Origin: Prinia subflava
Taxonomy: Eukaryota; Chordata; Aves; Passeriformes; Cisticolidae
Assembly: GCF_021018805.1 (NCBI RefSeq)
Contig: NC_086247.1
Location: 133,837,602-133,901,601 of the forward strand
DNA length: 64,000 bases
Direction of reading: 5' to 3'
The notes beneath the pieces were generated by a model. That model was not told the origin of the DNA and searched no databases. It saw only the letters and a program-made list of their open reading frames with translations. Below, piece by piece: positions 14,701-29,700 of this stretch; position 1 is the stretch's first letter, and each line of letters starts with the position of its first letter. The position numbers and the translations under genes are program-made.

Positions 14701-17700
14701 CTCACCTACCACTCTGTGCCCTTTAGCTAACCTCATCTGCTGGTGTTAAGGTTTATGGTAGTACACATGGAAGTGTTGGTGCAGGAGGTATTAGAGGAAG
14801 TAAGAGGCAGACAGGCATTTCACGATTTGAGAAGTGCTTTTAAAAAAGTGTTGGGATAGCTTGTGATATTCATAGTTTCTAGATATATTTTTTTTTAATT
14901 TATATTTTTTACAGTTTTTTGGAACACATAGGGCAGCTAAAATCCATTGGTAAAGCTGTGATTTTCATCAAAATTACTTGACTGCCTTCAAACAAGCATT
15001 TCAAGAAAAAAACAGGAAGGAGTAGAACCTGGTTTTGGTTTTTTGACGATTGAGATAGCGTTTTCTGGCCAAGCCAAGTGTTAAAGAATTTGGGGAACTT
15101 AGATGAGGGTTAAAAATTTATGTTTGTGTACAGAAGTTGGCAACCACTAGATTCTAATGTTCTGCAAATCTCAGTAAGTCACCTGCAACATTTTGAATTC
15201 CACCATGAGTTACACTTTTCTAGGAAAGAAACAGCTACCTTAATTTTTGTTTCAAGATTAGAGGAAAGACAATTTGGTTGTTTCTAAAGGATTTTAGGAG
15301 AAAGGGAAGGCAGGTAGAGATTGCAACTAGCCCTAGCAGTATTGTTTGGTGCAGGGCACCAACAGCATGGTCAGGTCATGATGCTCCAAAATACCAAGAC
15401 CTGGAAGAAACTATTGTTGCTGTACCTAGTGTTTTCTCTCCCTCCATGTGGCCATTCATTTAAATCTGCTGGATAAAGAAATGGAAAGAAATGTAGGAAT
15501 CATTGTTATTTATGTCCTCATTCTTACTTTTCATGGCCAGTAAAATTTTGAAGTTCAAACCAAACCACTGGGACACACAAGCAGTTTGTAAAAGGAGGCA
15601 AAAATATTTACAGATATATGCAGATATAGGTGTGTATGTGTTGAGGCAAATCTGTTGACAGAAAATGACCTGAGATTTTAAAAGGGATCCAACATTTGGT
15701 TGGGAATTAAAATAAAATTAATTCAGTGATGAAGGTATTAAAGCATTAAGATTTGGCCCCACTGGTCATGCCATGCTGAAAGTGCAGCACTCAGTGCAGC
15801 CAGATGACTCAGGATCATTGCTCAGAAATAGTTTCAATGGCAAGCTGGCATGCTTAATACTATGGTCAACAACCACCTGGAAGTACTCACTCAGGACACT
15901 GGTCCTTGACTTTGGGAAGGGAGAACTCCATCCTCTGTTGGTCCAAGCCTTCTCTTGGTTCACCTAACACACAGTCATTCACTACAGAAGGATCTTGGGG
16001 TCCTTCAGCACTGAATACATATTAAGTAAGGCTTGTATCAAAACCTCAGATGCCCTTTGAATTCCAAGAGAAATACATAGATATATTGATGGCTGTAGCT
16101 ATAACTAAAAGTAACAGACTGCTGTTTCTTTCTGCTTTTTTAGAAGACCTGTCATCCTTTCACTTGTATCAGTGCCCAAAAGCTATACAGAACTCATGAG
16201 GTAGATTTTGGCTGAAGAAATTCCATGAAAATTGTACTAGCTCACTGTCTCTTGGAATCAGCTGTCAGCTGACAAAACAATGCATAACTATAAGTTGACA
16301 TTCTCAGTTTGTTGATGTTTACCTACCTAAGTAAATTTATGTTTCCATTGTTGATGCTTTTGGGTTCATCAGTACTAGCAAAATATTATTAAATACTTAG
16401 AAGTATAAACCAGCTTTTTTTGAAGATCAAATCACAATTGACTGAGGTTCTGTTTGTATGTTCAGGATGGATTTTGGGCAGACCATTCTTGTGAAAAGAA
16501 AATTGGCTATATCTGTAAAAGGAAACCTATGCCAGATGCTCCTACGGAAGAGGAAACTGTTGACACGGGGTGCCAGAGGGTAAGTGAAGAAAAAGCTGTC
16601 TGATCTGAATAGGCTGCTAAGAATGGTAAAAAAGAAAAACTGTCACCTAGGTGACGGAAAAAACAGCAAAAATAGGTTCTGTTTCATCATAATCAGAAGA
16701 GTTTGCCTTTTGATTTCTATGCCAGATGGGGTAGGTGATATATATGACCAAATCTAATCTATAATTGTCATTTGGCTCTTTCTTTTTCCAGAACTTAAAC
16801 CAAATCTCAAACCTCTTATCCCTGCAGCAGACCATTTATCTTTGATTGGCATTCAAGCTTCCATGAAGAGTTTGCCTTACCATCGGCTGTGCTTCAGCTC
16901 TAGCTGCAGTTTTCTACAAAATTGTTCATAGCAAGAAGGTGTCCCTGTCTAAATACTGTTCTCAGGACTTTGCTGTGGTCTCTGGCAGTGCTCTTTGCTT
17001 TGAACAACTTACTACCAAGTAAAATGAATCTATTGTGCTTCTTCTGAATTGTTAGCAGATCTTTTGTTTACATGCTTGCCTTCTAAAGACATAACACTCA
17101 GTAATTACAAAGAACTACTGAAATTTATTATGTCATAGGAAATCTTACTGAGTATTTGCTTTCCTTGAAGAAATTGCCTTTTCTTCCAAGTCTGCTTTAC
17201 ACAGCTTCAGAGAAAGTTTTTGGTGATTATTCCCAGTATTTGTAAAGAGTACCTGGAATCCTTACAAGTGTTGGAGGAAATAAAGGGTTCCTCATGCTCA
17301 TGGATGTTACCATTGCCCACAGAACTAAGTGCATACTTGTAGAAAAAAAAGGTCTCTCAAAAGTCAGAAATTAAAAACCATCAGAAGAAATTTTTTGTGA
17401 ACTGTGGCTGGTCACAGCAACCTTCTCTTGTTCCTGAGAGCATGTTCCTGAGTAAACAATATTTGAATGATGAAACTTTAGGAGTGAGTTTTAATGTTAG
17501 TTAAGAATAAACAAACTTGTTTGAGGTATCATTCCCTTTCTGAAAATTCAAGCTGAGGTTTGCTTTTCAAGACCATCCTCATGATTGCATGATGCCTAAG
17601 TGCTGGTTATAATCCTGTTCTGAGCACAAAAGATGCACAACAAAGCCTCTCATCCCCTTGTGAGTGGAATACATTGATTGAAAGTTCATTAGATATGAAA

Positions 17701-20700
17701 AATTATTTTATGAAACAAAATTCCAAAAAGCTTTGATCCTGCCTGCTCCACTCTGGCTTTTTCAGTTATATTGTTCCTGTGTCTAGTGGTTAGGTAACAG
17801 TGGTAAAAATCAGTTTCCTGTTTTGTTGGTTCCCTTTCCCTTTTCCTTTCCCACGTGTGATCACTTCACATTTATTTTGACAGGGCTGGAAAAGACATGG
17901 TTTTTATTGTTACTTCATTGGAAATACATTTGTAACATTTTCTCAAGCAAATCAAACCTGTGGAAGGCATCAGGCTTTTTTAGCAACAGTTGAAGACAGG
18001 TATGTAAATGTCTACTTGTCTGAGGGGGGTCACATGAGGTTCAACTTCCAGCATCATCTGCATATCACAATAACAACTCTGATCTGGGCAAAAGTCTAGC
18101 TTCAGAGGACAGCTATCTGTTGATACAGAACTTCTCAGAGTTTTTACATGTAAATTCAAATCCGGGAATTTAGTTTATACTGAAAGCAGGCCATGGCTGT
18201 GAAATCAGTTTTGATATAGATGGTCATGTCAAATAAAAAGTAGAAATATATCTTCTGCTTCTTAATTGTGGTGGCTATCTTGAGAGAGGAATACAGAATA
18301 GTGTTTTGATTATTAAATGAAGAGATATGGCTCTGAATTTTTTTCTAAAGGTAGTACAAATGAGCAAGAGGATATGATTTTCAACTATCTGTTCTTTGAA
18401 TTGAGGTACTTTTAAAAAAATTAAGTGAGAAATCAAATGATGTAAAGTGGTTGGTACCCAAAAATCTGTCACAATGTAGCCAGGGTTCAATGAGTACAAA
18501 ATTTCTGGAGAAGTGCACATTACTCTATGTGAAATATATCAAAAATAAAAGGTTTAAGAAACAAATTTTTTTTTTGCAGATGACTTGAAGCTTTAAATAA
18601 TCTCTTATTTGTTTCTACATAATCAAAATAGGTATGTTCTACTGTGAAAGCTCCAGCTGTCATGAATGGTAGCTCTCTAAACATAGATAGCACTGCAGCT
18701 GCCATGAAAGTGTTTTAACATTAATGTGGCCTTCAGACTACACGGTGTTGGAGGGAGAATTTTCTTAATTTGTTCTAATTTTTAAAGAGCTGTTTGTTTA
18801 AACACCATAGTGAACTATGACAGGCTTTACCACCGCAGAGGTTTGTTTGCCAAATATAAGTTGTCTTGCTTAATAATTGGATTTAATTTACATTTATCAT
18901 TTAGTATCATACTATTTTAGCCTCTGCTTTTTGTAACTTTCTTCAGTAATGCTGAAATTTATTTTTCAGTTTTGGATTTTGAAGCAAGAAATAATAAGAG
19001 TACTGGAAACTCCCAAAATACAATGGTATAAAACACAAGGCATGTCAGGTTTCTTCTTTACCACCAATTTTCTATCAGTCCATGATTAGGCCACCATACT
19101 CACTGGGCATCTGAGAAGAAAGCAAAATACTCTGATATTGAAGCTTACAAAACACCTATTATTTAATGGTTTTGTTATATTCTTTGCTAAAGAAAATCCA
19201 TCCAAGCTATGCTTTCAAGAAGGTGCAGCAGTAATTCTGAGAAAATAACAAGCCTTTTACAACTTTAAAAATAGATTTAACAGTATTAATTTATTGACTG
19301 ATTTCTTTTGAACAGATATGAACAAGCCTATCTGACCAGCCTGGTTGGGCTGAGAACAGAAAGATACTTTTGGATTGGACTTTCAGATGTAGAAGAAAAG
19401 GGAACGTTCAAGTGGACTAATGGTGAATCTGTCCTATTTACACACTGGAATTCTGAAATGCCTGGTAGGTATGACTGTATGACTGTGCTGTTTAAGGAGT
19501 CCAGGGCCCAGTGAGCAGTTGCTCACTACTTGAAGTTTTTTCCTTAGCACTCTCTTGATGACATAAATGGCCAATGACTTTCAAATATATCCATATGCTT
19601 TCCCCAAGAATCCAGCATGGTTGCTAAGTTCCTGTGTAGTGCTGAAATGAGTTCTCAGTATGAGTTTGGGAAGAAACTTTTCACTGAGATCAAGTTTCCA
19701 ATTTGCAGCTGTTCTGGGGATGTCTGTGCCTGTACTGCTCTGGAGGAGCAATCTCTGCAGGCATAGTGACACTCCTCACGAGTCCTGCCTGTTCTGCCCT
19801 ATCTCGTAGCACACTTGATCACTGCACCTTCTGGGTGTGTGGGATCACAGCAGGCATGAAGCATCTCTGAGTCCTAGAGAAAATGGGATTGTAGGACAAG
19901 AGGGCCAAAATATAACAATGTGATGTCATTTAATCTCTGACATGATCATATCAGAAAAGGAGTGGTTGTTGGTGTTCAGAGTTCTGGTATGTTGCGGATG
20001 CCTTTCAGGAGGTCTTCTGATTCTGCTTAATTTCAGTTCCTAATTGCTGATTTGAATGTGTCAAGTGAAGTGGTAAGGCTATGTAGACCATGAAGCCAAT
20101 AGTAGGCTTATATATACTTAGTTAGTTTTTGAAAATTTCAAGTCAAATATGAAAAATTTGAGAAACTATCTCTAACCACATCTTCAGTTTTAGGGGAGAG
20201 TTTGTTGGGTCTAAGGTTATGATCTAGGTAGAATCAGCCACTGCAAGTTATTTGGTGTGAGGCATAATTCAGTGTATGAGTGGATGAGCTACACTATTTT
20301 TTGGTTTTTTGTTAGAATCATAGAATCACAGAATGATTTGTGTTGAAAGAACATTTAAAGATCACCTAGTCCTCACCTCCTGCCATGAACACCTTCCACT
20401 AGACCAGGTTGCTCAAATCCTAGTCCAACCTGACCTTGAGAACTTTCATGAGTGGGGCATCTACAACTTCTCCAGGCAACCTGTTCCTGTTACTCACTAC
20501 ATTCATCATAAAAAAATTAATTCCATATGCCGAATCTGAATCTAACTTCTTTCATTTTAAAATGGTTGTCCCTTGTTCTGTTACTATCAGCTCTGGTAAA
20601 AAGTCTTTCTTCATCTTATAAGAATTCTTTAGATATTGAGTAGTCATGGTAGTGTTTCCCTGGAGTCTTCTCCAGGCTGAACAACCCTACTCCCTACGCC

Positions 20701-23700
20701 TCTCTTAGTAGGAGAGGTGTTCAAGCCTTCTGATGATTTTTGTGGTCTTCCTGGGAACCTGCTCTAACATTAGAAACATTTTTGAGTCTGTACAATGACT
20801 TTATTTCTGCCAGGATAGAATGTGAAATTGTCTAACTTCTTATAACAGCCTAAATGGCATTTCTGTGCATTCCTGTTTACAATCAGGGAGAAAGCCAGGC
20901 TGTGTTGCCATGAGGACTGGAATAGCAGGTGGATTATGGGATGTAATACAATGTGAAGAAAAGGCAAAGTTCATATGCAAAGTGTGGGCAGAAGGAGTGA
21001 CACTTCCACCTGTTCCCACAACAACTCCTATTCCCCAGTGTCCAGAAGGCTGGGAGTCAAGCAATCGTATTAGCTTCTGTTTCAAAGTAAGTATGTTGAT
21101 TATTTCTGCATTAAGGTAGTTTCTGTTTGCTTCACACACATGTGATTAGCTTAGTTTTTCAGAGCATGGTGCTTATAATGCCAAGACTGCAGGTATGATC
21201 CCTTTTTGGGCCATTCACTTCAGAGTTTGACTTGATGAGCCTTTGTGGGTCTCTTACAACTCAGAATATTTTGTGATCCCAATAAAAATGGGTGTATGTG
21301 TGTCCTGTTGTTTCATAATCTTTTTTTTTCCCAGATTATATGTAGCAGCTTTCTTCCTTTCTACTGAAATGCTCATGGTTTTGTTTATTTCATTAAAGTC
21401 TAATCTTCAGGTTTGACTTCTGTTCTTAAATTCCAGTTCTGGTGGCTGTCTTGCAGTAGACACTCCTATCAGCAATGCAATGTGCTAACTTGACTTAAAG
21501 AGTTCATTCCAAACTTGTGTTTCACAGAGAACACTCCTAAGCCCTGTACTCAGAGTTTCTGTAATCCCCACAGAATATAGTTGTAGATCAATTGCTTTTC
21601 GGTAGCTAATACTGCTTGATCTTGTGATCTGTGTGGTCTGTTTTTTCTGATGGCAAAACGCTCTCTGTAGCCCTTTTCAAGAGCAGAGCACAAGAAGACG
21701 TGGCTGGAGTCGCAGGAGTTCTGCCGCTCCCTCGGGGGGGACCTGGCCTCCATCAACGGCAAGGAGGAGCAGTTCGCGATTTGGCGCTCCATCGCGTGAG
21801 TGTCCGCGGGGCCGTCTGCGCACTCTGATCAGCCCCTGTCTTTATGAAATATTTCTTCTTAGGTGTGCGTGTTTACCTCCGTATAAGCCAGTCTGTGTTC
21901 CGCGTGTGTGTCTGTGTCAAACACACAGCAAAGGCGTAGGGCTGATGAAATAGCAGGAGTTGTATGTCCAGCAGCGATAACCTCAAAAGCTTGTGCAGAA
22001 TTGACCTGGCTTCGAGTTAAGCCAACATTTGTCATCTGCATAAAGCTATTTACTGTGGAGTTGTTGATATTATAAAATTACTACAAATGCCATTTGTTTT
22101 CACATAAGTGTACAAAAATGGTAACAAGTTTAATAAATCTGTATAATATGTTCATTTTTTGTCACTCTTATGAACTAAACAAAAAGGAGAGGCAACTTCA
22201 GAGTAATTCTTTTCTTACATAAGGAAGGTAAATAAGGTTAGTACGTCCCTCAATTGCAAAAAACAGGCATGAGATTTCTAAATAAGATAAATAGGTAACA
22301 CTTGCAATATGACTAGAACAAACCAAGCTCAAAGGTTTACAAGCATAGCAAAATGCTATGACTGTACTAGAATCTCAACTTTATATTTACAGTAAGGAAG
22401 AAGTCTCAGATGCTTCTTTGCCACAAATTGACTGAATATATTCAGATAAATCTTGCTTGCAAACAAGTATTAGTTGAAGGTGATATTTTAAAAATGTGAT
22501 TCAACTGCAGAAAGTAACTCTCTATTTGAAAACTGTAAGTGCCTTTACAGAAAAAGTGAAGAGTTGAGAAATGGAGCAACAGTAGCCAGTGAACCATTAT
22601 ACAAAAGTATTAACCCACTTTATATACAGGAGTTGTATCTGGTAAATTTCTTGATCTGTATTTCAATCTGAGTTAATGCATAATGATAACAGCTAGAAGC
22701 AGTTGCATTTTAATTTATCTCCACTTTGGTTATTTTTGTTTTTAACAGCATTAAGTTATCCTTAGAGAACTCTTAACTGTAGTAAATGATAGATTGTTAA
22801 AAATATTGTAATGCCCTTATTATTAGTATGAGTACTTTTTTTTTTTTTTTAGAAACAATGGCTATTACCACCAGAATTTCTGGATGGGTTTATATTACTT
22901 GAATCCTGATGACGGCTTTGCTTGGAGTGATGGATCTCCAGTGAGTAATTTAATTTTCCATAGCTGTTATTTTGCATTCCCTGTGCTTCTCAAATATGTG
23001 TATTATATGTTTCTGTGCAATTTTATGCTTAATCATAACCTTCTGTGTAGTGCTCTCTCTAGGAAAGCTAATGAATAGCCATTTCATACCTTGATTTTTT
23101 GGCTAAAACATACTGATTTTTTGATAGGAAGATACACATTGAATCAACAAGGAAACTAAATACATATAGACTAAAAAAATGTTCTTATAAATGCAGATTT
23201 TTTAAATGTAAAATAGTCCTTCTTTAGTTGCTCTTTTCTTTGCTCATTATCTGCAATGACTTACATTCCATGGAGATGAAGACACTTTTTAATGCCAGTT
23301 TGACTTACTGCACTTTAAACTAAGGTATAAAACTGTAGAAACAAAAGTGATTTTGGAGATGCAAGGTTGGTCAAAATCTACAGTACAGAAACCTGAAACT
23401 GGATTTTATATAGGAAAATTGGAATAGCAGTAATAATTTGCTGAGCCAAATGCCAACATTTTTATTGTATTTGAATAATATCCTATTTTACTCATGTTGT
23501 ATATTTAATTAATATCAAGATGTAGTGTAGCATGCCCCAACATTGTTATTAAATGCATTTTACAGAATTTAGGTCCCATAAAAATATTAATATTCTTCCA
23601 AGCGTGAAGCTGCAATCCATTTGCTCTCTGAAAAAATGTTTGAAATGTCAGCATTTGCACAGGAGAATTCTGTTTTCCTCTTACCTAAGTTTTTAACCTG

Positions 23701-26700
23701 ACAAAAGGAACAATGTGTAGGTCTGTGCTTTGATGCTGTCTCCTCCCTCTCTCCCTTATTTTATTTCCACATAACAGAATCTTCACAAAACTTCTTCTGT
23801 CATAGGTGAGGTATGAAAACTGGGGCTTTGGAGAACCAAATAATTATCAAGGAGTTGAACTTTGTACAGAGATCAATGGTGATTCTAACATGCTTTGGAA
23901 TGACAGGCACTGTGATTACATGTATGGATGGATTTGCCAAATAAGAAAAGGTATTGCTTACTCCCGTGCAGTAATGTAATAAGAAGATATTTTCAGTTGA
24001 TTTTTACCTTAACTTTAAGAAATAAAAAATTTCAAAACCTCTTTATAAGAATAATTCCCTGTGAAATATGAAGCATTGTAGTAGTTAAAGGATTTCCATA
24101 TGTTTGAGGTATTTAAAAATACAGAGCCTTTAGTACCTTGCTGGGACTTCTCACTGTTTTTTCTCTATTATTTCAAAAATGGTAATGTGATACTTGATAA
24201 ATTGGGAATTTTACTTTGAATATTCGTGTTCACATTTTACTTTTCAATTAGAAAATTCATGCCTTCTTCAACAAATCCCATAATGGATATTTTTTTCTGA
24301 GTTGAGTTTCAAGTTATTAGAAAACAGTTTGCAGATCAGTTCACATACTTGATTTTTTTATGTGTGAAAAATCCCTCCTTCACCTGCCTTAACTGCTGTT
24401 TTGTCTGCTGAAAATGTGTAGTTTCAGGATGGAGCCTGATTTTGAGATACTTTATTTCTATATTCATATGTTGATTACTTGCTAAATTCTCATGAGATAT
24501 GTGCTTGGATGCTTTTTATGTACTGAAGACATCAAGACAGTATTTATAATTTAGGGAACACTTGAGTTTCACTAGCAGTGCATCTATTTAAATTTGAGCT
24601 TTTTAGAAAGTGCACATTTAAGTGTTTTACTGCATTTTTACAGTGGGATGGAGAGGAGCAAAATAAAGATGCTGCATTAGACTACTGACAATAAATATCA
24701 GCTCTGCTTTATATTGGTAAAATAATTTCAAAGTCATAGATTTTTCTCAATAGATGTCATTATTGTGACACTATATTTTAGCACAAAACTAATTGATAAG
24801 CCTAAACTGATAGAGTTTTCCTGTATAATAAATTGCTTTCCTGAGATACTCATGAAGACATCCAAGATGTCACCTCCATGATAGCAAAAACAAACAGGAA
24901 GATTCTTTAGACTAAAGTCGGGGGGTTTTTTCATACAGGACCAGTTAATTTCTTGAGATCTTTTTCACTGAGATTTTATCTAGGGAAATTTTTAAGATCA
25001 AGGTAGATGTTACCCTCAACCAAAGAAAGATAGAGAGAACCTTACTCTGTAGTAGTTAGGGCACCACATCAGATAAAAAACCCAGCCTGCATTCCTGATG
25101 CCTCGGTTTAAGCGAGAATTCAAATATTTGTGACCAGGGGAAAAGAGAGAGAGAGATCCTGGACAACTGTCTTAACAGAGTTAATGCTTTGGGACATAAG
25201 GCTTATTCTTTTCAATGAATAAAAAAATTATTTGATTTAGGTAAAGTTCAAGGTATTTATAATATTTTCCATATAAGGAATAGCCTCAGGGAACAAGACT
25301 ATATATTTAAAATTGAACAGTATACCAAAAATAAGATATGTAGGCTATTTAGTTCCTTCTACATTTTGGTTAAATTCATTACTAATCATAAAAGTCAATG
25401 TCAGTATTAAAACAATGAGTATCAGTCTAAATATCTTCTCTTCAGACAGAAAATATACAATCATAATAAATACTTTTTTTTCTCACAGGGGCAAGTGTGA
25501 AGCCTGAACCAACAGAATCTCCTATACCTGGTGGGTGTTACTGCTATTGCTCTTTGTATGTGTGTGTGTGTTCAAAAGCATAATTGAAATTTCATTAAGG
25601 AGGGTGTCTTGTATCTCAGAAGCAGAGTAGTTATCTTGGCAAATATCTTACAGAGTACAGGACTACTGAGGATGGGTGGATTATACATGAAGACAAACAG
25701 TACTATTTCAGCACGGAGAGTGCTCCTATGGAAGTGGGTCGTGAGTTTTGCAAGAAGAACTTTGGAGACCTTTCCGTCATTGAGAGTGAAAGTGAAAGAA
25801 AGTTCCTCTGGCGATATGTAAGAAAAATCATTAATACTATGGAATTAACCATCCAAACCCAGTGAGCGTGGGCACAGATCCTTTTTCACCATGGTGTTTG
25901 CCCTACAAGTTGATATGATAGTGAAATTGCAGTTCCACTAAGACAGATTACTATGAAGAACAAACTAATGCTAACTTTTAAGGGATCTGTGGCTTCATTT
26001 TAGCAAAAAGTATTACACTGGTGAGCTATGATTGTGTAGGATGTCTTAAGTAGTGGATAAAAGCAGCAACTGACTTAACATGCACCACTCAGAACATTAG
26101 CTTTAGATCTTATCTGTTTATCTGGACTATAGTCTACCTAGCAGTCTTTTTTTGGTCCTCATGTTTGCTCCTTTGCCTCCTTCCTTTTGTGAGATTATAA
26201 TTATGGAGTGAGAAGAAATTGTGACTTGGATTATGCCATGAGAAAGAGCTTTGAAATCCTGTTTCCTATATCATTGGAATTGCTGGCTTTTTATGTTGGC
26301 TGAGGCCAACTTATTTTTGACCAGGAATATGCTTAAAAATTATATTTGAACTTCATAGAACATTTCCTGAGCTGGCTGTAGAGTGACAGTGAGAGGACAC
26401 AGGGACATGTATTACTTTATATCTAAAATGTAGCAAGGGGTTTGTCTTTGCAAGAAACTAGTCAGATAAAGTCCACGACAGAGACTGTGGAATAGATACT
26501 GATTTCAGTGGCTTTTGAATAAAACTGTGAAAAGTGTTGAAAGAGTGACCACACGTTTTGGCCAGTGGTGAAGTTTGACTCTGGACTGTCAGCTGTGAGC
26601 TGCTTTAACTTAAATGTTTTAGCTGGAGAATATAGCCAGTTCATAACCTCTGTCAGTCAGAGGTATATTACTCATCACTAACATTTTATATGACAGTAGA

Positions 26701-29700
26701 GGACATTGGTAAAATTTTAATTTCTGCATTCTAGATACTGAAAAATGGCAAAGAGGATGAATATTTCATTGGTTTACAACTGAGCGTTGACCAGCGTACA
26801 AGGTAGGTCATACCTAGTTTTGAGTCTTAAACACAATTGGCTTCTCAAGCGGTTTAATTCCATCTTACTTTAGCTCTAGATGATCCAGAAGAAATGCTGC
26901 ATGTTTCCTAAATTCAGTCAAAGGTAGAAGAAAAATTGCACTGCATTTAATGTATTGATGTTAATTAATTTAATTAATGTAGTTAATGTAATTTTTGTTC
27001 AGAAATTCTAGTTTCCTTTATTATGTGACTTATACTGAAAATATAAATAGATTTCTGAACTGTAAACATGTAAGTCTTCTGGTAGGTAAAAACATTCTTT
27101 TTCCCTATCTTAAGTGTTGAGAACAGACACTAATAAAGAAACAAATGAAACCTATTTTCTTTTTCTTGAACAATGATAGCTGTTACACTGAGGTCAAGCA
27201 GGTTTTCTGCAATCCTTTCTGAATGTCAGTGTGGAGCACCGTATTGATTTTGACATGAGATGTTTATTCAGGCTTGGATTCAGTTCAGTCTGTGTTTGAA
27301 GTGCCTGCTGAGATGCCTTATAGTTCTCAGTTCTTCTTATAGTCCACAGTAACAATGAGGGACCTAGCCTCTGAAAATGGGGTGTTTCTGCCTTGCTGGG
27401 ACCCTAAGATGAATATACTTTTAAGTACCTTGTGCATGTGTCTGAAGGCTGACCCTGGGCACCTCTGTCACTTGCAGAGCACTAGAAAGATGTGTCCTAA
27501 TAATTTGCCTCATAACAATTTTGTTCTTCATTACCTAATCTGCATGGATGCTCAGCTTTTTTAATATTTGTATTTTACATTGTATGTTTTTGAGCAGAGA
27601 GTAAATTTAGTGCAACTAGTAGAGAGGTAATTTGGTCAAAAAACCTTGTACATTTTACTATGAACAGCTATATTAAGCATATTACAAGTTACTTTTTTTA
27701 ACGTGTAAAAAGTTCTATTTTATGTTAAAGAAGCATTTTGTTGGATTGTTTTTCTTAAGCTGGATGGATGGCACTCCAGTGAATTATTTGGCATGGGCAC
27801 CACATGAACCTAACTTTGCAAATAATGATGAAAACTGTGTAGTTATGTATAAGAATTTGGGTGAGTTTTGTATATTCTTTCATGAGTTTCATTATTTGCG
27901 TGCTTGCATCACAACATTCTTTTTCTTCTGAGAAGCATCCCTTCCTCCTGTTTTTTTCATTCTCTTTTGCAAAAAGTTACTGAAGTAGACCACAGTATTA
28001 CTTACAGGACTTAATAGTTTTGTGCTCTTGTGCTTACCTTAAGCCTACCATGGGGAAGATCTGATAGAGGTCTGTGGCTAGAGGTCTATGGTTGTGATTG
28101 CGGATTTAAATTTCGTATTAAAATTGACCTAATGTGTCACTATGAAATTTCTAGTACCTGGTTCTGCAAAGCTTTTAATGTTCTGTAATTACAGTGTGTA
28201 TAAAGTGACATATTTTTCCTAGACACTGATATTGACAGTAATAAACTGAGAGACAGCTTTGATCTTATCTTTCAACTAAAAGCACTGTATTTGAGAATGA
28301 GTGAAACTGATTTCCATTAACCAACTTGAGATGTGGTGTCATACAGTTCCCCATTTATCTTACACCCAGGATTTTGGAATGATATAAACTGTGGCTATCC
28401 AAATCCCTACATATGTGAAAGGCACAACAGTTCCATTAATTCAACTGTTCCTCCAACAACAATTTCAACTCCAAGAGGATGTCGTCCAACTTGGCTTTCT
28501 TTTCGTAATAAGGTATCATAACAAATAAGGTCTATGCTGGATGTTTGGCAAAGCAGTAAATAGAAAACATGGGAATTTTTTAATCATGCTGTTACTTACT
28601 AAAACCAAATATTGTTATTTTTATGCAGAGAGCTATGATACACGCGTGCTTTTCTTTGTTTGCCCATCCATTGTTTTGCAGGAAAAGTGTTTTTCTGATG
28701 TTTCTAATGAAGCAAATTCAGTCGCAGTTGATCAAAGACAATTATCTAGTCAGCTCTTCAAATCTTTTGATACACATTTAGTCAGAATTCCTAAAGTATT
28801 GCTGCCTTGATCTTGGTGCTTTTTAACCAAACTGTAATAATTTTTACTGCCTACATTTTGTCTTCCTTAACTTTGCTAACATGATATGCATTGTAGAATA
28901 AAATTAATAGTCAGGCAAACTAAAATCAGTCATGCATAACTCAGCACTGTTAGCTGTCTATAGAAAAGTCAGAATTTGCTTATTTTCTAGGGATTTCAGA
29001 TCAAATCTACTTGTTCAATAAAACACTTTAGTGAGACTCCTAATTTTATAGAGAACTAGGACCAGTACAAAAGCTCATTTGAAGTTGAATGTAGTTTTTC
29101 AGATAAATGCATTCTTTTACTGCCTTTTCTCTATCCTGCCCTGTTTAAAACAGTAATTATCAATTGAGGGATATTGGAGCAAAGATAACATGGGGAATTT
29201 GTTCGTGTTTCAGTGTTACAAAATATTTGGATCTACTGAAGAGGAACGTGTTACTTGGCATGCTGCACGAACAGCTTGCATGAATTTAGGAGGAAACCTG
29301 GCCTCGATCCCTAATGAACAAGTGCAAGGTACTGTGCACAATTTTGTAGCAACTCGATGAGATGACATGAAATCCTTACAGGCTGGCTGGGGGTTTTGTC
29401 TGAATATAACCAGATTTGAATAATGATTGCACATCTGATTTTTTGTTCCAAAACGTATAATGTTTAGAAATCTACAATGAAGTCTTCACTTGAATCTACC
29501 AAATTTTAGTGTTGGCTTAGAGATATGTGTATATTGTCCTGGCAGCAAAAGTAGTGTTTTTTCCTGCTTGCACTTGATGCCAGCTGGACCCTGCAATTTC
29601 CATTCCAAAAAATGTGGTTTCAGTAGGTAGCATTAACTTGCTGCATAGCTTTCCTGTTAAATCAAGCAGAACACCTTTAGGATGAGAACTTGCCTGGGGA

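Noticed and set aside
21142..21215. Functional tRNA-Ile gene
   Set aside because: Acceptor stem and arms carry too many changes and the sequence continues into a CR1-type tail, so it is a SINE head.
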